Positions 24,876-37,850 of a stretch of DNA of 64,000 bases are shown here, one piece after another. The notes beneath the pieces are model-generated. The model did not search any database, was not told the DNA's origin, and saw only the letters and a program-made list of their open reading frames with translations. How positions within the stretch are numbered: the stretch's first letter is position 1; each line of letters opens with the position of its first letter. Made by a program: the position numbers and the translations under genes. The stretch is from Formicarius rufipectus (Eukaryota; Chordata; Aves; Passeriformes; Formicariidae). The DNA lies in contig VXAU01003747.1 in NCBI GenBank assembly GCA_013399695.1, positions 124,001 to 188,000 of the forward strand, read 5' to 3'.

Positions 24876-27800
24876 GTAAAGAGGCACAAAATATTCTGGA
24901 ACTGCATCTCCATATGAGCCCTGCAGCCCAAAAGAGATTAACAAAACCAACAGTACTATTTATGAATGCTGAAATGTTCTGTTATCGCTACAAAATAATG
25001 AAGCGAGATCTCTGTGCTCGGTGAATTTTATGTTGATGCATTCCAATTCTTTCTCTGACTTGAGATCAATGGTGCTAAAATGCTGCATTTTCCTGAGACA
25101 TGCAGCTCCTTTTGTCATCACCTTATTTTTGACATTGAGCTGAGATTACAAAACTATGTAGCCTTGCTGAGCACCTTCTAGTTTATGCTGAGAGAAACAA
25201 AGGTGAAAAACTGACCTCATCTAAGTGCCTAACATGAGAGATGAGCTCCTTTGAATATCTGATCCTCTATGCCTGGTCATAACCCTTTCCAGTATGGTCT
25301 GAGTAAAATAGGTAGCACTGCTTTCACATAAGTTGAAACATCTTTACAAGCACTGTGATAAAACCAGACAGGTAAGTCTCCAAAGGTGGTTCACTGATTA
25401 TAAAGGGGACTTCATTCAGTAGTTTGGATTATTTAAACATCATGGACCCTATCTCAAATCTTTGGGGTAGATAAAGATTATGGGATGGCTCTAACAGCTG
25501 AAAATTGAAGCCATGTGTACAACACTCTCACCTTTGAAATCAAGAGTTTCCCAGTGTTCAGTTTGCAGCAGCCCACAACAGGCAAATTGGGAAGACAGAG
25601 GACAAAGTCCATGCAGAGGATAAAATAGCAGTGCCCAAAAAAGCACCAATGCGTTTGCCTGTGTAACAAGGACTGGCAGCAGCAAGCTATCAGAGAAATC
25701 CTGTCACAATAATGAGACAAGCAAACACAGACAGAGGTCTTCTCTAGAAAGTAATCAGTTTTTAAAATAACACAACACTTTCTACTTCAGTTTACTTCTA
25801 CATTTACAGCTGACGAGGCTATAAATTTGAAGAGAATTGTCTTCCATCCTACTTTGATAAATATATTGCAGACAGTATGACAGCCTTTTTAAATTAAGGA
25901 CCTGACTTTCATCAAGAGAGATTTTGTAGAAATATCCCCCTCAGCAAACTTAACCTGAACTTTCTCAATCATAAGCACAAAGCCAAGTATCCATCCTTCA
26001 GGAAGTATTTGTTCTGTCCAACACACTTTTTTTCCCCTGTGGTAATTCCTGTCATAGATTCATTTTCTTGCTGGCCATGATTACATTTCAGCTATTACTT
26101 GTTTTTTTGGGCCACAGTCCTTAGATTGCCCTCAATAGAGGAGTAGCATTTTTTGTAGCTCAGTTAGACAATGAGTCAATACCACTTCAGTTGAGTCAAG
26201 TATTTCCTTAGATGCACACTTTGAGACAACAAAGGATTATGGTACTATAGTTTATATCTTTTAACCAATAAATGCTTCATAGTCTTGGAAATACCAAATC
26301 CTTTTTTCCAGCATGCAAATGAGAAACACTATCATGTCCAAAGATTTTAAGAATAAGACAGATGTGTAATTCAACCAAACAGATTAAGTGACTCTAAGGC
26401 ATCAGCAAATACCACACTATTGTTTATCCAGACACCGGACTATCAAAGGCTTGGCAGCATTAGCTGGCAGCCACAGTTCATATGAGACATCTTCCACCTT
26501 CTCCCAAATTGCCCATCCACAGTCCAACACCAGCAACAGAGCAGCATCAAGAGGAGGTGAAGAACATGACTCTTCAGTTGAGAGTGCTACTTCACTTTCA
26601 GAGGTCATCCCCACTTTTAGTTTGGATACCAGAGTGCTTTTGGTGAGCACAGAAGATTCCTTTGTTCAATATCAAATGGTCTCCAAACCAGCAAGGGAGC
26701 CACATCACTGCAAAGTCCTTCAGCACATGCTGAACATGTACTCCAGTAACAGTGCCCAACCCTTCACATTTGCTGTTAATCTCCATTCCCTAATTCTTAC
26801 AGCTTGCTATTTTGTCTTTACCTTGACCTTGATATCCCAACTAACAACCACAAGCTGAAAGAAATAAGGGTAACATATATCAAAGTATTTACTGGAAATA
26901 CGGTTATTTAAGCCTGCAGTTGGTTTAATGCCCTTCTCAGCATAAACTTTCTTGTTTGTGAGGTAGAACACAGTGTTACGCTAGAGACCTGAAAATTGCT
27001 GTGATCAACACAGCAACACTGGAGCCATGGGGACAAGAAGAGCAGAAATCAGCACCATGAGGAGATGGAAGCACCTTTATGACAGTGACAGTCTGACAGA
27101 GAGCACATGTCGTCTGTGGAGGAGGGTCATGACCCTTCTCTGCCAAGCTGACCCCACTCACCAGTAAGTCTGCACCACTCTGGTCCAGTAACTCTGGTAT
27201 TATTCTTTGCTCAAATGTTTTCAGAGAGAATAGAGTTATGAGTGAGAGAGAGAGTTATTCCCACCATAAAATGTCTTAGTTGGCAGGCTCTTGCTTATTT
27301 TGCTGGCAGACTGGAAATGCTTAAAGGTTTTGAATGTTTTAAGCAAAGTTGGGTATCAAACCTTCTTCTCCCCACATGCCAGATGCACTGCCTAGGTATT
27401 GGGCCACTGCCTGTTAATAACTTTTGAACATAAGCTTCTCCGACCTCTTTAATCTCTTCTTGGACTCTCAAAACACAGGCAGAGAAATGTCTAGAAGCTG
27501 AAGACAGCTGCTCTTTTCCCAAGCCCAGCTGGAATGATGCTCTGGGAACTCACAAGACTTAAGATGCAAAGGCAGTTTGGGTGTTTAAAGTATTCAGTAG
27601 CAGGTTTGTGGCCCACACATTGATTTAGCCATAGAGGGACACTTAATACTGACTGCTGAAATCCTTGGGGGGAATCTCCTCTAAGCCTCTTTGTGCTCTG
27701 GTTTGCTAGGTATAATACAGAGAATAGCACTTTCCTGCTTCTCAGTATGGTTTGCAAGGACAAAGAAAGCTATGCAGCTCGATTCTGTGTGTTGCACTAC

Positions 27801-30800
27801 CAAAGATTGATTTGAAGAGTCAATCACTCCAAGCCTATTTTTCACCTAAAGCATCCGCTCTCGAAAGAAAAAATGAGCTACATACATTTTACATTAGTTT
27901 GTGCACAAAGAAAGGCTTAGTGGATGGAGACACTTCACACTGAAGCATACAAATTGGCTCTCCATGTGAGTGAGGGAGATGAAAATAATGCTCAGAGTTA
28001 AGGAATGACCCCTAGGCCAATCCAGGACAGGAAACGTCACCCCATCTGCAAAAGCAGCACCTGCATCATTGTGATGAAAAAGAGTAAAAAAGTGAGAGTC
28101 CTTTTACCAGCAGAAGCTAAAAGTGTATTCCCTGAATAACTCAAAGTTAAATGTATTTTGGAGGGGAAAATGGGATGACTGAAGGAAATCCCTGAAGGAC
28201 TGCAAGTTGTCAGGTATAAGAGCCAGGATCCTCTTCTAGGACCTCTATGCATAAAACGAGTGAGATGTAGGGCATGTGGGAGGACACAATCTCTCATGAG
28301 GAAAGACTGTAAAGGAATTCTCCTGAGTGCAAGGAAAGATACTTTGTAGATCAGTGAATTTATAGGAAGTGTGATTTTCTTTCATTTCTTCTTCTGTAAT
28401 TTCTTTAGGGATTTGTAACTTGGATCTAGTTTGCAATTTGGGTTTATTTGGGATGTTTTATCTTCTTTTTTTTCTCAGTTTCATCTTCACATATTCTAAG
28501 AAAATTTTCTGACACCTGGTTAGCATCAAGACAAGATGTAAAAATGCTTAAAGCCAGGCATTAGTGCAGTGGTTGCACAGCTATTTTGCACATTTCTCCA
28601 CAGTATGAAAATGTTGGCACAGCTGTCTGTGCCAACCCAGAAGTCATGTAGGCCGATTTCATATGGATAGGAGAGAAGGAACTGCCTCCCAGTGGTCAGA
28701 GATTCGTGGGAAAGTCCTCTGCTATGAGGTAAAGAAGTCAGAGGATACCCGAATCCCAGGGAACCATCTGCAACAGTGCACAATGTTACTGAAAGATAAA
28801 CATTGGGCTTGCACACTTTTGGCTTACAGAATCAATTTGCAGCTTACAAGCCTCAGCATTGTGGTTTCTGTCCTGCAGTGTGAGAATTTGTTTCTATCAA
28901 GTTTCCTACAAATTTTTAACAGGAGTCTTAACTTCTCTCATGATAGAGTCAGACTCACAAACAAGTTATTAGGGAGCAACAAGCTACTACATGTCTAGTA
29001 ATGAAATGTGCTTAGTCTTCTTCCATCGAGCTACTTCAAGTGCTCTTGAACTTGCTAAAATATACTTGGCCAGTCATGCCTTACTTGCAAGTACCCTCAA
29101 GACTTTGTTGCCAATCCCCAAAAAGCTCATCCAGCTTTAACGTTAAGCCTAAACATTAAGAACTATCCCTGAGCTTCTCGTGCATACAAATTATACTTGA
29201 CACATGATGCTACAATTTTCAAGCTAAGTTGTTTCTTTTTGGTATTCTCAAATAGTCTTAAAGCTTCACAGTCAAATCTGTCATGGCGTGATCACATCCT
29301 AACAGAATCATCCAGTCAGAACCATCCTCTCCCAGTGGTAACTGTGTAGTATTCCTACCGCAGGGCAGGAGATTATTTAGAGGGAAATGTAGAATTCAAG
29401 TATTTTTTGCTTCTTTAAATACCTCTCACCAGAGAGAAATAAACAGACTGCTTGGTCTGCAGTCAAGTGTTTGAAAGAAGAGTGGTGATACCCTAGTATA
29501 TACAAGCTGTTTTGTCCTCTAGGTTGCTCATACATATTCAATTTCATCTTCATATTCTTCTGTACTTATATTACACCACCAGTCTTTTGAATGAAATGCT
29601 GTTATGCACCACAATTAGGTAACAATTGCAAAGACTGAGTATGAGAAGGGCACATGTACATGTTAATACATATGAAAATTTTTATGAATTTTAAGCATTG
29701 TGGAAGGCCCAGGAGTCATATGCATACAGGCATAAAGGGCATAATCCATAATCTTTCATGTAGAGGGGATCTTATAATACCCTTTTCACTTGTAGGAAGT
29801 AATATTTGTATTAATTGGTGAGCTCTAATCAGGAGGTTCAAATATACCAGTAACCTGCACAAATTTTGTATCAACCCATTAGGATTACTATTTTATTTGC
29901 ATGAACATTGTCACAGGGATCTGATGCTTTTAATTGAGACATGTTTTCTCTGATTATATTTTAACAAGATTTATGAATAAATACCACAGCAAGAAGTCTG
30001 CAACATCTGGATGAGTCTCGCTCAAAATCATTATGACAGCATTTATTTCAGAGTCACTAGAAAATACTCTTATCTCTGGTTACATGACAAGCAGTAAGAA
30101 TTCAATCTGTGTGTCTGGTGTATAGGCTGATTGCTACCCCTTTAATAGTCTCCATTGTTAACAGTTGTGGAGCTTGAACTGTTTGAAAGGATTTTTCCTT
30201 CATAATGGAACACAAAAGCTTCCCACCCCCACCAGATTTAACCACTTGTTTCCCTTTCATTGAAGATGCATGCTTCTAGGGAAGCTAAATCCCAGCATGC
30301 TCTTTCCAAAGCTGGAAGAGCCCGTCAGTCTTTGAACAAGACATGTAAAGGGACATGTAAATGTAGTGGGCAAAGGTGTCACTGAAAGTACCAATCACAG
30401 CCAGAGAAATTAAAAATAAAGGGACATTAAGTCATTAAGATATTAAGTACCCAGTCTTCCCTTTCTCTTTAACAGCACAAGCTCATAGAGGAAAGAAAAG
30501 TCATCCAACTTCTAATTCTCCAAAATTCGTTCCAACACCATTGCATAACATGAATATACTAATCAATTGTTTAGAGAAAACATCTTTCCTACAACATTTT
30601 AAGTTCTACCATCTGTCTGTTATGTAGTCCAGTTTAGCTGCTGTGTGAGATAGTAAATTGCTTTGCATTGAATGACCAGGAGAGAATTTACAGTAAAAAT
30701 TGTCACCACACTTAACAGCCTACCATCTGATGTCCAACATGAGTGCAATGCAGCTTAATGTTTTTATAATATTAAAAAAAAATAAAAATAAAGTGAGTAC

Positions 30801-33491
30801 ACTCTCTCTTCTTGTCATACTTTGAAGGTTTTAATTTTTATTTGCAGATGTCAAAATCCACTCTAAAGAGTGCTGTGTGGTGATTGATGGATAATCAGTG
30901 GCCTGCTCTCTTGACGAGTGAATTTTTTTTGGGAGGAATAACATAAAAAAGAAACAACACATTAGGATTTTCTTTAGTGTGTTCAGGCTCTGCAGCATCT
31001 TAGTACAATGCATTCTGATCATTAGCTCTGTAGCACCATGCAGTTAGAAGGCCTAGAAAACTTCCTGAAGTTATTGCTATTGAGAACACATCAAGTCTTC
31101 CCAGCAAAAAAAAACAACCCCAAAACCTAAGTGTTTAGCCACTCAGACCAACAAATCAACTATCTAGTGAAGTTCTTTTTAAAGAGACCCTCTAGAGGAG
31201 ACAGAAGGGAAGCAGACAAGAGTACTTACTGTGTTCTCGTTTTCACTAATTCTATGGGTTTACATTATTATTACAAAAAATATGTCAGACATATTTAGAG
31301 GCAATATTTTTATTAATTACTGTGCAGAGAACTCATTTAATTCTGAAAGATCAGGTGTTGCTCCAATAAAGTAAACCCCAGCATCTCTTTTGAGGGACTA
31401 AATGATGTTTACCTGAGACAGTGGTTGCATGAGAACATTTATACCTTTATTACTTTACTGTGAGAAAATAAGCCATATAACAATGTAATTTAACAATGAA
31501 ATATTACCATAAAATAAAAGGTAGAGTTAATTTTCTGTATATGTTTCTTCAGTGAAGCTGAAGATCAAGAACTCTATTATGGAGTTTGCATGACAGTAAT
31601 ATGGATTTTTCAGCATTTAATTTGGTTACATGTTAGGTACATATACTCTTTTTTTAATTTTTTTTTTTCTCAAGAAAGGGGAGGTCTGTTGCTTAAAGCT
31701 GTAGCCATACACACATACTTTGTGTACATATTAGTTAATCATTCCTACAGCCTATCTTGATGATCCTTTAAGGAAAAGCACAGTGCAAAATATTTGTGTA
31801 TAAACCACATGTAAAACATGTAAATTCAAAACCAACAGTCAAATGTTCATTGGAAGAAGTTGCAGAACAAAAACACAGACTGACACATATTGGCATAAGC
31901 TGTAACCACATGCTGCATATAGGGACTTGGGCAAAGCTGCTGTCAAATCCCCAAGTTAAGCCAAATTTTTCTAAACCTTGAAAGGATCTGCATCTTTTTG
32001 GTGACAGTCATCAATTCATACATTTCTCTTTGTGCTGTTGGGTGGGCTGAACAACCTGCTCAGGTAACTGCACCACCTACAACCCTGGGGTAACTTCCAT
32101 AACCACAGCAGGTAGATGGGAATGACCATCCATTACAAATCCCACCTCTGGTCAAAGGAACATTTCCCAGATCAGACTGTCAGTACCCAAGTCTCAGCAG
32201 AGGCCTACAGTCCCCACTTGGGATATAGCCATCCCAGACAGGTATTGGATATAGGCAGTCTGTTTATGATCCCCCAGCACAGGCAGCTTAACATTTCATC
32301 CTTTAAAGTACCAGAGAGGGAGCAGATTCCCAGTGATGTGACAAGAACCAATGCAAAGGAAGGCCTTCCCATCAGCAGACAGCCAGATTTCCTTATCTTG
32401 TCTTAACCATTATTACTGGCCCATTCCTGCATGCAGGAACAGTGCATTATGCATATGATACATGCTCATTTTCAGTTCTGCTAATCATTATTCCACACAC
32501 CCAAAGTACCTGACTGGCTGGTCAAGCACCTTTTAAAAAAAACATGTGGATGTTTGAATACAATAGAAAAGTGCTGACAGGCATGAAAAAAGAAAAAGGA
32601 GGTACTAGAAGCTGACTGAGGCCACACTCACATACCCAGAGGTGCAGACACAAGTCGTGAAAGTCTGCAATATCACCATCCACAAACACGTACCAGACTT
32701 CCATCCTTTCTTAGCTGGTTATAGAGAAACCATGCAATAAAGATACATTGGAGCACTACAGTGGCTTTCCACAGTTATGTACAGCTGCAAAGAAGCAGAC
32801 AGAAACCACTAGCAGCAAACAACTGGTGCTCTAACTGCAGCACAAGTAACCTCTGAAATGCAGCCATGCACTTATTTGTTTTCCCAAGCCCATGAATTAA
32901 TTATTCCATATCCACTTTGGACTGCTACCTAAATTGCCTGAAGCTATAAGCCACCACAGATGTGATTCTTGTTCATGTACGTAAGGACAGTACAAGCCAC
33001 CAAGATCCCCAGTTGAACAGGGATTTGGATTACTGAAGCTTGGCAGAGAACATGCAGAAGGAACAGGGATGGGAACTTCAACTATGTGTCCCAGGGCCAT
33101 ACGTAGGAACATCTGTGTTTGTGTTGCACCACCTCTTCAAAGCACCTCTTGTGCACTTGAAAAGAGGTTTCCAATCTGACCAGTGTTCTGTGTGCCTAAG
33201 AAACCATTTCAATGTGGCATCTCTTCAGCCTCTGAGGTCCAAAAATGTCTACTTAGAAGAAAGGTTTCACAGGTGCTTCTTTTTACATTTCAGAAGCAGG
33301 TTTAGCCAAACAGCTCACAACTTCAGCTCAGTTTCACCAGGCATACATACTTTGAGGAAGTGGCAAGCACCAGTCATGCAACACAACCAGAGTCTTGTGG
33401 TGCTGCAGAGGACAGTGGGCTCACTAGGACTCATGGAGCAGGAGAGAAAACCTTGACAAAAGTACAAGGTATGAAAGCAGTCAAAACATTG
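24876..33491. other. Unique AT-rich non-coding sequence
   Basis: No gene or mobile element is recognised. The longest open frames (26388-26858 +, 156 codons; 33040-33456 +, 138 codons) have no recognisable domain and no flanking pair of good splice sites. Other items are a perfect 10-bp-stem inverted repeat (28613-28636), a POU-octamer/SOX-type pair (29895-29911), T-rich runs at 31648-31671, and a consensus-like ACAG|GTAAGT donor at 25371/25372 whose upstream interval is not open in any frame. Confidence 0.65.
28613..28636. repeat. Perfect inverted repeat, 10-bp stem, 4-base loop
   Basis: GTTGGCACAG is followed by CTGT and then its exact reverse complement CTGTGCCAAC. In RNA this would be a short stable hairpin. 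It is too short alone to be a microRNA precursor, and the flanks do not extend the stem. Confidence 0.8.
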
Positions 33492-33600
33492 AAAAAAACC
33501 CCAAAACAACCAACCAACCAAAAAAACTCCAAAACAAACAAACAAACAAAACAAAAACCAAAACCAAACAAACAAAAAACCAAACAAATGAAAAAAATTA
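33492..33600. repeat. A/C-rich low-complexity tract, (CAAA)n and (CCAA)n
   Basis: About 109 bases built almost only from A and C: an A run, CCCC, CCAA repeats, CAAA repeats, then A-rich sequence with the odd T and G. Open frames of 130 (+) and 144 (-) codons cross it and owe much of their length to its lack of stop codons. Confidence 0.87.
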
Positions 33601-36600
33601 AGAAAATTAGACTTGCTTCTACATTTCTGATTTTTTTTGTCCATCATAAACCGTGGCCATGCAGCCTTTCTGTGCCAGCACTGGCCTTCCTCCAACCCTG
33701 CACTGAGCCATTTCAGTTTGCTAAGCTGGCAAAAAATAAGCCACTGCATTAGCTAGGAAGAAAGTATTGTGTTTCAGCCCCATGTAGCTTTGCACCAGCC
33801 AGCCTGCCTTCTGATCAGCACAGGTGACTCCACATGCATCTCTCAGACCCTGTGAAAAGCTTCCCAAGCTAAACTCCCAGTGCTCTTCTTCTACTACAAT
33901 CATTCTCATTTAGCTTGGGATAAAACTGTATTTTCTCCTCATTTCTCAGAATAGGAGGATAACAAAGTCACTTTTGAAATCTCGTTACTCAGATTTTACA
34001 TCGCTGGATCACTGGACAAAGTGCTGTTCTAGAAACTTCTTTCCTTAAGCCCCTCTAGAAGCAAGCCAGCAGCCTAGATACTTCAGATGCTGCTTAGATA
34101 AGATCTGTGTTAGGAGTCTCAAAACTTCCCTTAGGAGGAGTTTTATCTCTTTCTCACATAGTTTATGGAGTAAACTGAAATGTTTCTAGATAACAGTCTA
34201 ACCAGCAAAATGTAAGCCTGAGAGTGAGCATCTAAGTTACTGGCCTGGGAGCACTAGTGAAAAAAAGGAAATATCCCAGTCCCTCTTTCATCATCACCCA
34301 GGTTGTGAGAAGCCAAATAATGACAGAAAGCTGCACAAGCCACCCGCATCGAAACATAAGTACACTTGACAGCAAAATGAATGCATCAAATCCAATGTTT
34401 GTGCTGGTTGCTCCCTTTTACTGCTTTTGGGGTTTTATTATACAGTTTTGGTGCCTTGAGCCTGAGCTGCGGATGAGCAGTTGGCTGTAAAGTTGGTTGT
34501 GCTAGCCTTGACCCAGCTTTCTCTAATTTGTCTTGGTCTGAGTTTAGGCCTCTGCTGAGTACACAAGCAAAACTTGGTCAATCTCACATTATTTAACATC
34601 TGCGACATTTGACTGCAAAATTTGTTTAGACATGTCTAGCACATAGAAATGAGAGAACTGTTAAAGCATGGATTGCTCCAATAGTTTAAGATCATTGTGC
34701 AAAGTAATTAAAAACATAACTGTGCTCTCAATTGTTAAGACACTTCATTACATCCTCAGTGCTCTATGTCAGGTTGTTGGCATCACCATCAGATATATTA
34801 AGCTGCTGATACTTTCTGAAGTAGTAAAGAGGAAATTGTTTCAAACCAAAATATATCTATAATAGTCATTCCCTGTAATGACCGCAAATACTTAATTACA
34901 GAGTACCAAGCAACCTTCATGTTTCTTCCCTCCAACCCACGTTATCAAATAGATTAATTCCTATTTCTCTATTCCCCTGCAGAACTTCTGCAATGTTTTC
35001 CTCTTAGAGGCAGGCATCCAGTATGGAATAAAGGGAATGTCTGCAGTCAGATATATTATGGTTGTCAAAGTAATTATTATAATTGTGACTATTATTTTGA
35101 AAGCTAGATATCAATGCGGATTTGAATTTTATGATTGATTTTCCAATTCTTGATATTTGACCAGGTACAAGTACTGACTTCATTCTGGTACAAAGGATAC
35201 AATAGTGCATCTACAGGAAATAACATTAGTCATATGCTGAACTATTTGTAGTCTAAGGTTTTTGAGGGCCTTAACTATATGTATTAATACCAAAGACCGA
35301 CTTTTTCACAGATAAACAGCCATTTTTAAGTACGGCATTAAAAGCCTGTCAGTGTGACATACATACTAAACCCACTTAGCTAGTTACTTTAACAGTCTTT
35401 TTAAAAGCTGCACTAAAGGTAGATTCACTACTTGCAGAGATCTGCAATTTAAAATCTTACAAGGGATTTCAGAGTTGATGGAAAATCTGTACTTCTAATT
35501 GAAAGCAAGGGTAGGGGAAAAAATGAAGAACCAAGCCAACATGTATTTTGGAGACTCTATTCCCATGAAATCCCTATATGGAAACTGACCTAGCACCAGA
35601 CTTCAGTGAATAACACTGCACTTGCTCCACTATCCAGCACCAGATGCATCTGTTCTGAGCCAAGGCAAAAAAGAAGTAATGTTTCGTGACAGAAAGAAAA
35701 TCCGATTACTAGGAACTCAAAAATTAAATGTGCCATTGAAGTTTCATGCAAAGTGAGACTGCAGAATGATTTAGTGAAATATTTTTTAAGATGTCCTAGA
35801 AGCTTCTCCATGCAATAGCAATTTCTCTGATTAAAGGCAGCGTTACGTTAAGAGCCGTGTAATAGTGTTATCCTGACCCTGAGTAATAGCTCTGAAAAGA
35901 CCACATCAAAAGTTTGCAGTTGTCGAGGAAATGGTTCATTGCATGCGTTTTGTTTTTACACATAACCCCCAGGGTAAGAGCTGCATGTATTTTGGATCAG
36001 ATCTCTTGTTGAAATCCACTGTGCTACTGAAATGAAGTTTTTCTCTACAGCTATCACTGCAATCATTCATCAAACACAACAAATTGTCAGAATGGGTGGA
36101 ACAAGCTTCTACAGCAAAATAGGTTGAGGGGTCTTGTCAGGTGCATTTCACTATGCATCCAGGCAGACAATCATTAAAACCACAAGGCCAGAAAACACAG
36201 ATTTCTATTGTGAAAGTACGTATTGTGAACAAAATGGTGTATTTCAAGAGACTTGAGTATGCCATGTGGGTAGCCTTGAAGTAATTTGGAAAATGTGTAG
36301 TTGTCGAAAGATCTGACTTCCAGGCTGACCACTTTGAGTAACACACTGTGCTCTGTGATACTTTCAGCCCTATTCACAAGAATGCACAGAAGTCTCTGTA
36401 GCTTCATAATAAACACATGGGATGCAACACAAGTGTAACTAATTTTACTTCTGACTTTTGCTTTGCTGATTCACAACCAGCATGGACACTACATATTAAA
36501 AAATGTTTACCATGCATCTTACTAGGGAAAATTCCCTATGTGTGGCGTTTTGAGGGAGACCTTCACAGGAGGGATGAACACCACACAGAATAAGGGGGGG

Positions 36601-37043
36601 ACACAGGATACAGATACTCTGATAAGAATGCTTTGTTTGCAGGAAAGGTGAGACAAGGACTACTTAAAAGTTTCTTATAAACTATTTCAGAACAAGCCAG
36701 GAACACTTGAGACAACCAAGCTGGCATACCTCTTCAGAGAAAAGGTCACCATGAAGATACAGCTCTTTATATGTCAAAGTTACTATTTTGCAGTATGTAG
36801 TACTTATAAGCATCAGCCAATTGACTCCTTCTGAAAGGAGATGAGAAGGCAAAGAGGTAGGACAAGATGAAATAGACACAAAGCAGTCTGGGAGAGACAG
36901 GGCAGTCTATCATTGCTTTTACCCCATATGTTCCCTTACCAAACTCAGCTGGTGGAGCTAAAAAGTGACAATAAAGAAGACAAATGGCTACATACTCCTC
37001 AGCAAAACTCAAATGCATAAACTGCTCTAGGTTTATTTCCCAG
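33601..37043. other. Unique AT-rich non-coding sequence
   Basis: No gene or known repeat is seen. A strong pyrimidine tract plus CTGCAG acceptor-like site lies at about 34956-34982. It is followed by a 51-codon frame ending at TGA 35136-35138 with an Ile/Val-rich hydrophobic stretch, but another frame is open as well and no polyadenylation context supports it. It is left as non-coding. Confidence 0.62.
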
Positions 37044-37301
37044 AGTGAACACATGCTCAATGGAGTTAGGCTGAAATACTACAAAAGTGTGAGAAAGCTA
37101 CAGGCAGAGCTTTCACTGGCAATATCAGACACACAGTCAGTACTGTATAATAGTCCAGCAAGGTCTGAAGTTATTACTGAGCTTTCAGATGTTAAAACCT
37201 CTGAAAAAGTTATGCCTATGCAAATTCAATCACCTCTGAACTGTGACATAAAAATAAAAGGTGCAGCAAAGCTTACTGAGAACCTGTTAATAAACTTCAA
37301 G
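37044..37301 (+). CDS. Candidate internal coding exon, function unknown
   Basis: The interval is preceded by GGTTTATTTCCCAG (ending 37043), a plausible 3' splice site, and followed by AAG|GTAATA at 37301/37302, a fair donor. The 258 bases between are exactly 86 open codons in phase 0, while the other two + frames meet stops within the first ten codons. The predicted peptide is hydrophilic and mixed in composition (Glu, Asp, Lys, Ser, with one Cys), for example KLQAELSLAISDTQSVLYNS near residues 18-37, and would suit a partly helical, partly disordered protein. It matches no domain I recognise. The frame continues past both splice sites (36984-37352), so a chance open frame is possible. No neighbouring exon is firmly linked to it. 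Confidence 0.35.
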
Positions 37302-37762
37302 GTAATACAAAAATATTCCCTATTAATGAGTAAAGTTTTGGTAGTATATTAGTTACCTCAAAATATTTTGTGACTGTGGAATAACCATACTTGTGTTCAT
37401 AAGAAAATATAAGCAAATATTTCACCTGGTGATTCTGACTAACAGCAACAGCTCTCCCTAACCAGACAGCATAGATTTCACTGAACATTTTCCTATCCAG
37501 AGCTCTGTGCATAGAAAGAAGGTGCTGCCCTCTCAGTAACTATCAATTTTAACCTTTTCTTCCTCTCCCTTAGATCCACAAGACTTTTATTTCATTATAT
37601 GAATGGACAATTAAAGATTACTAGATGCCCTAAACAACTACAATAGCCAGCTTTAGAAATCCCAGATTTTGAAAGACAGTAATCTTTGGAAGGCTGCATT
37701 CTTTGAATGTTAAAGACAAAAAGACCGTGGCTAAGCTTGCAAGATGAAAGAAGAGCAAGAAT
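37302..37762. other. Non-coding sequence between exon candidate and gap
   Basis: AT-rich sequence with nothing recognisable. It would be intron if the preceding exon candidate is real. Confidence 0.55.
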
Positions 37763-37850
37763 AAAAAAAAAAAAAAAAAAANNNNNNNNNNNNNNNNNNN
37801 NNNNNNNNNNNNNNNNNNNNNNNNAAAAAAAGAAATAAAAAAAAAAGAAA
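37763..37850. repeat. Poly-A tract containing an assembly gap (N 37782-37824)
   Basis: An A run starts at 37763 and is interrupted by 43 N. A-rich sequence with a few G and T continues to about 37850. The gap length is probably an estimate; the true tract may be longer or shorter. Confidence 0.93.

Noticed and set aside
25293..25371. Internal exon ending at a consensus ACAG|GTAAGT donor
   Set aside because: All three frames contain stops between the best acceptor (TTTCCAG ending 25292) and the donor. A non-coding exon is possible but unsupported.
25531..25671. - strand exon-like interval ending at AAAG|GTGAGA
   Set aside because: Two frames are open at once and the acceptor is only moderate; no recognisable protein.
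26388..26858. 156-codon + strand open frame
   Set aside because: No domain and no paired splice sites or start context; - strand frames are also open. Its length is within chance for a window of this size and composition.
33315..33752. Opposed open frames of 130 and 144 codons
   Set aside because: Both cross the A/C-rich tract, where stop codons are rare. The hydrophobic Phe/Trp-rich - strand product is an artefact.
34983..35138. Terminal-exon-like frame with an Ile/Val-rich hydrophobic stretch after a strong acceptor
   Set aside because: A second frame is open over nearly the same bases and the hydrophobic run comes from ATT repeats. There is no supporting polyadenylation context.
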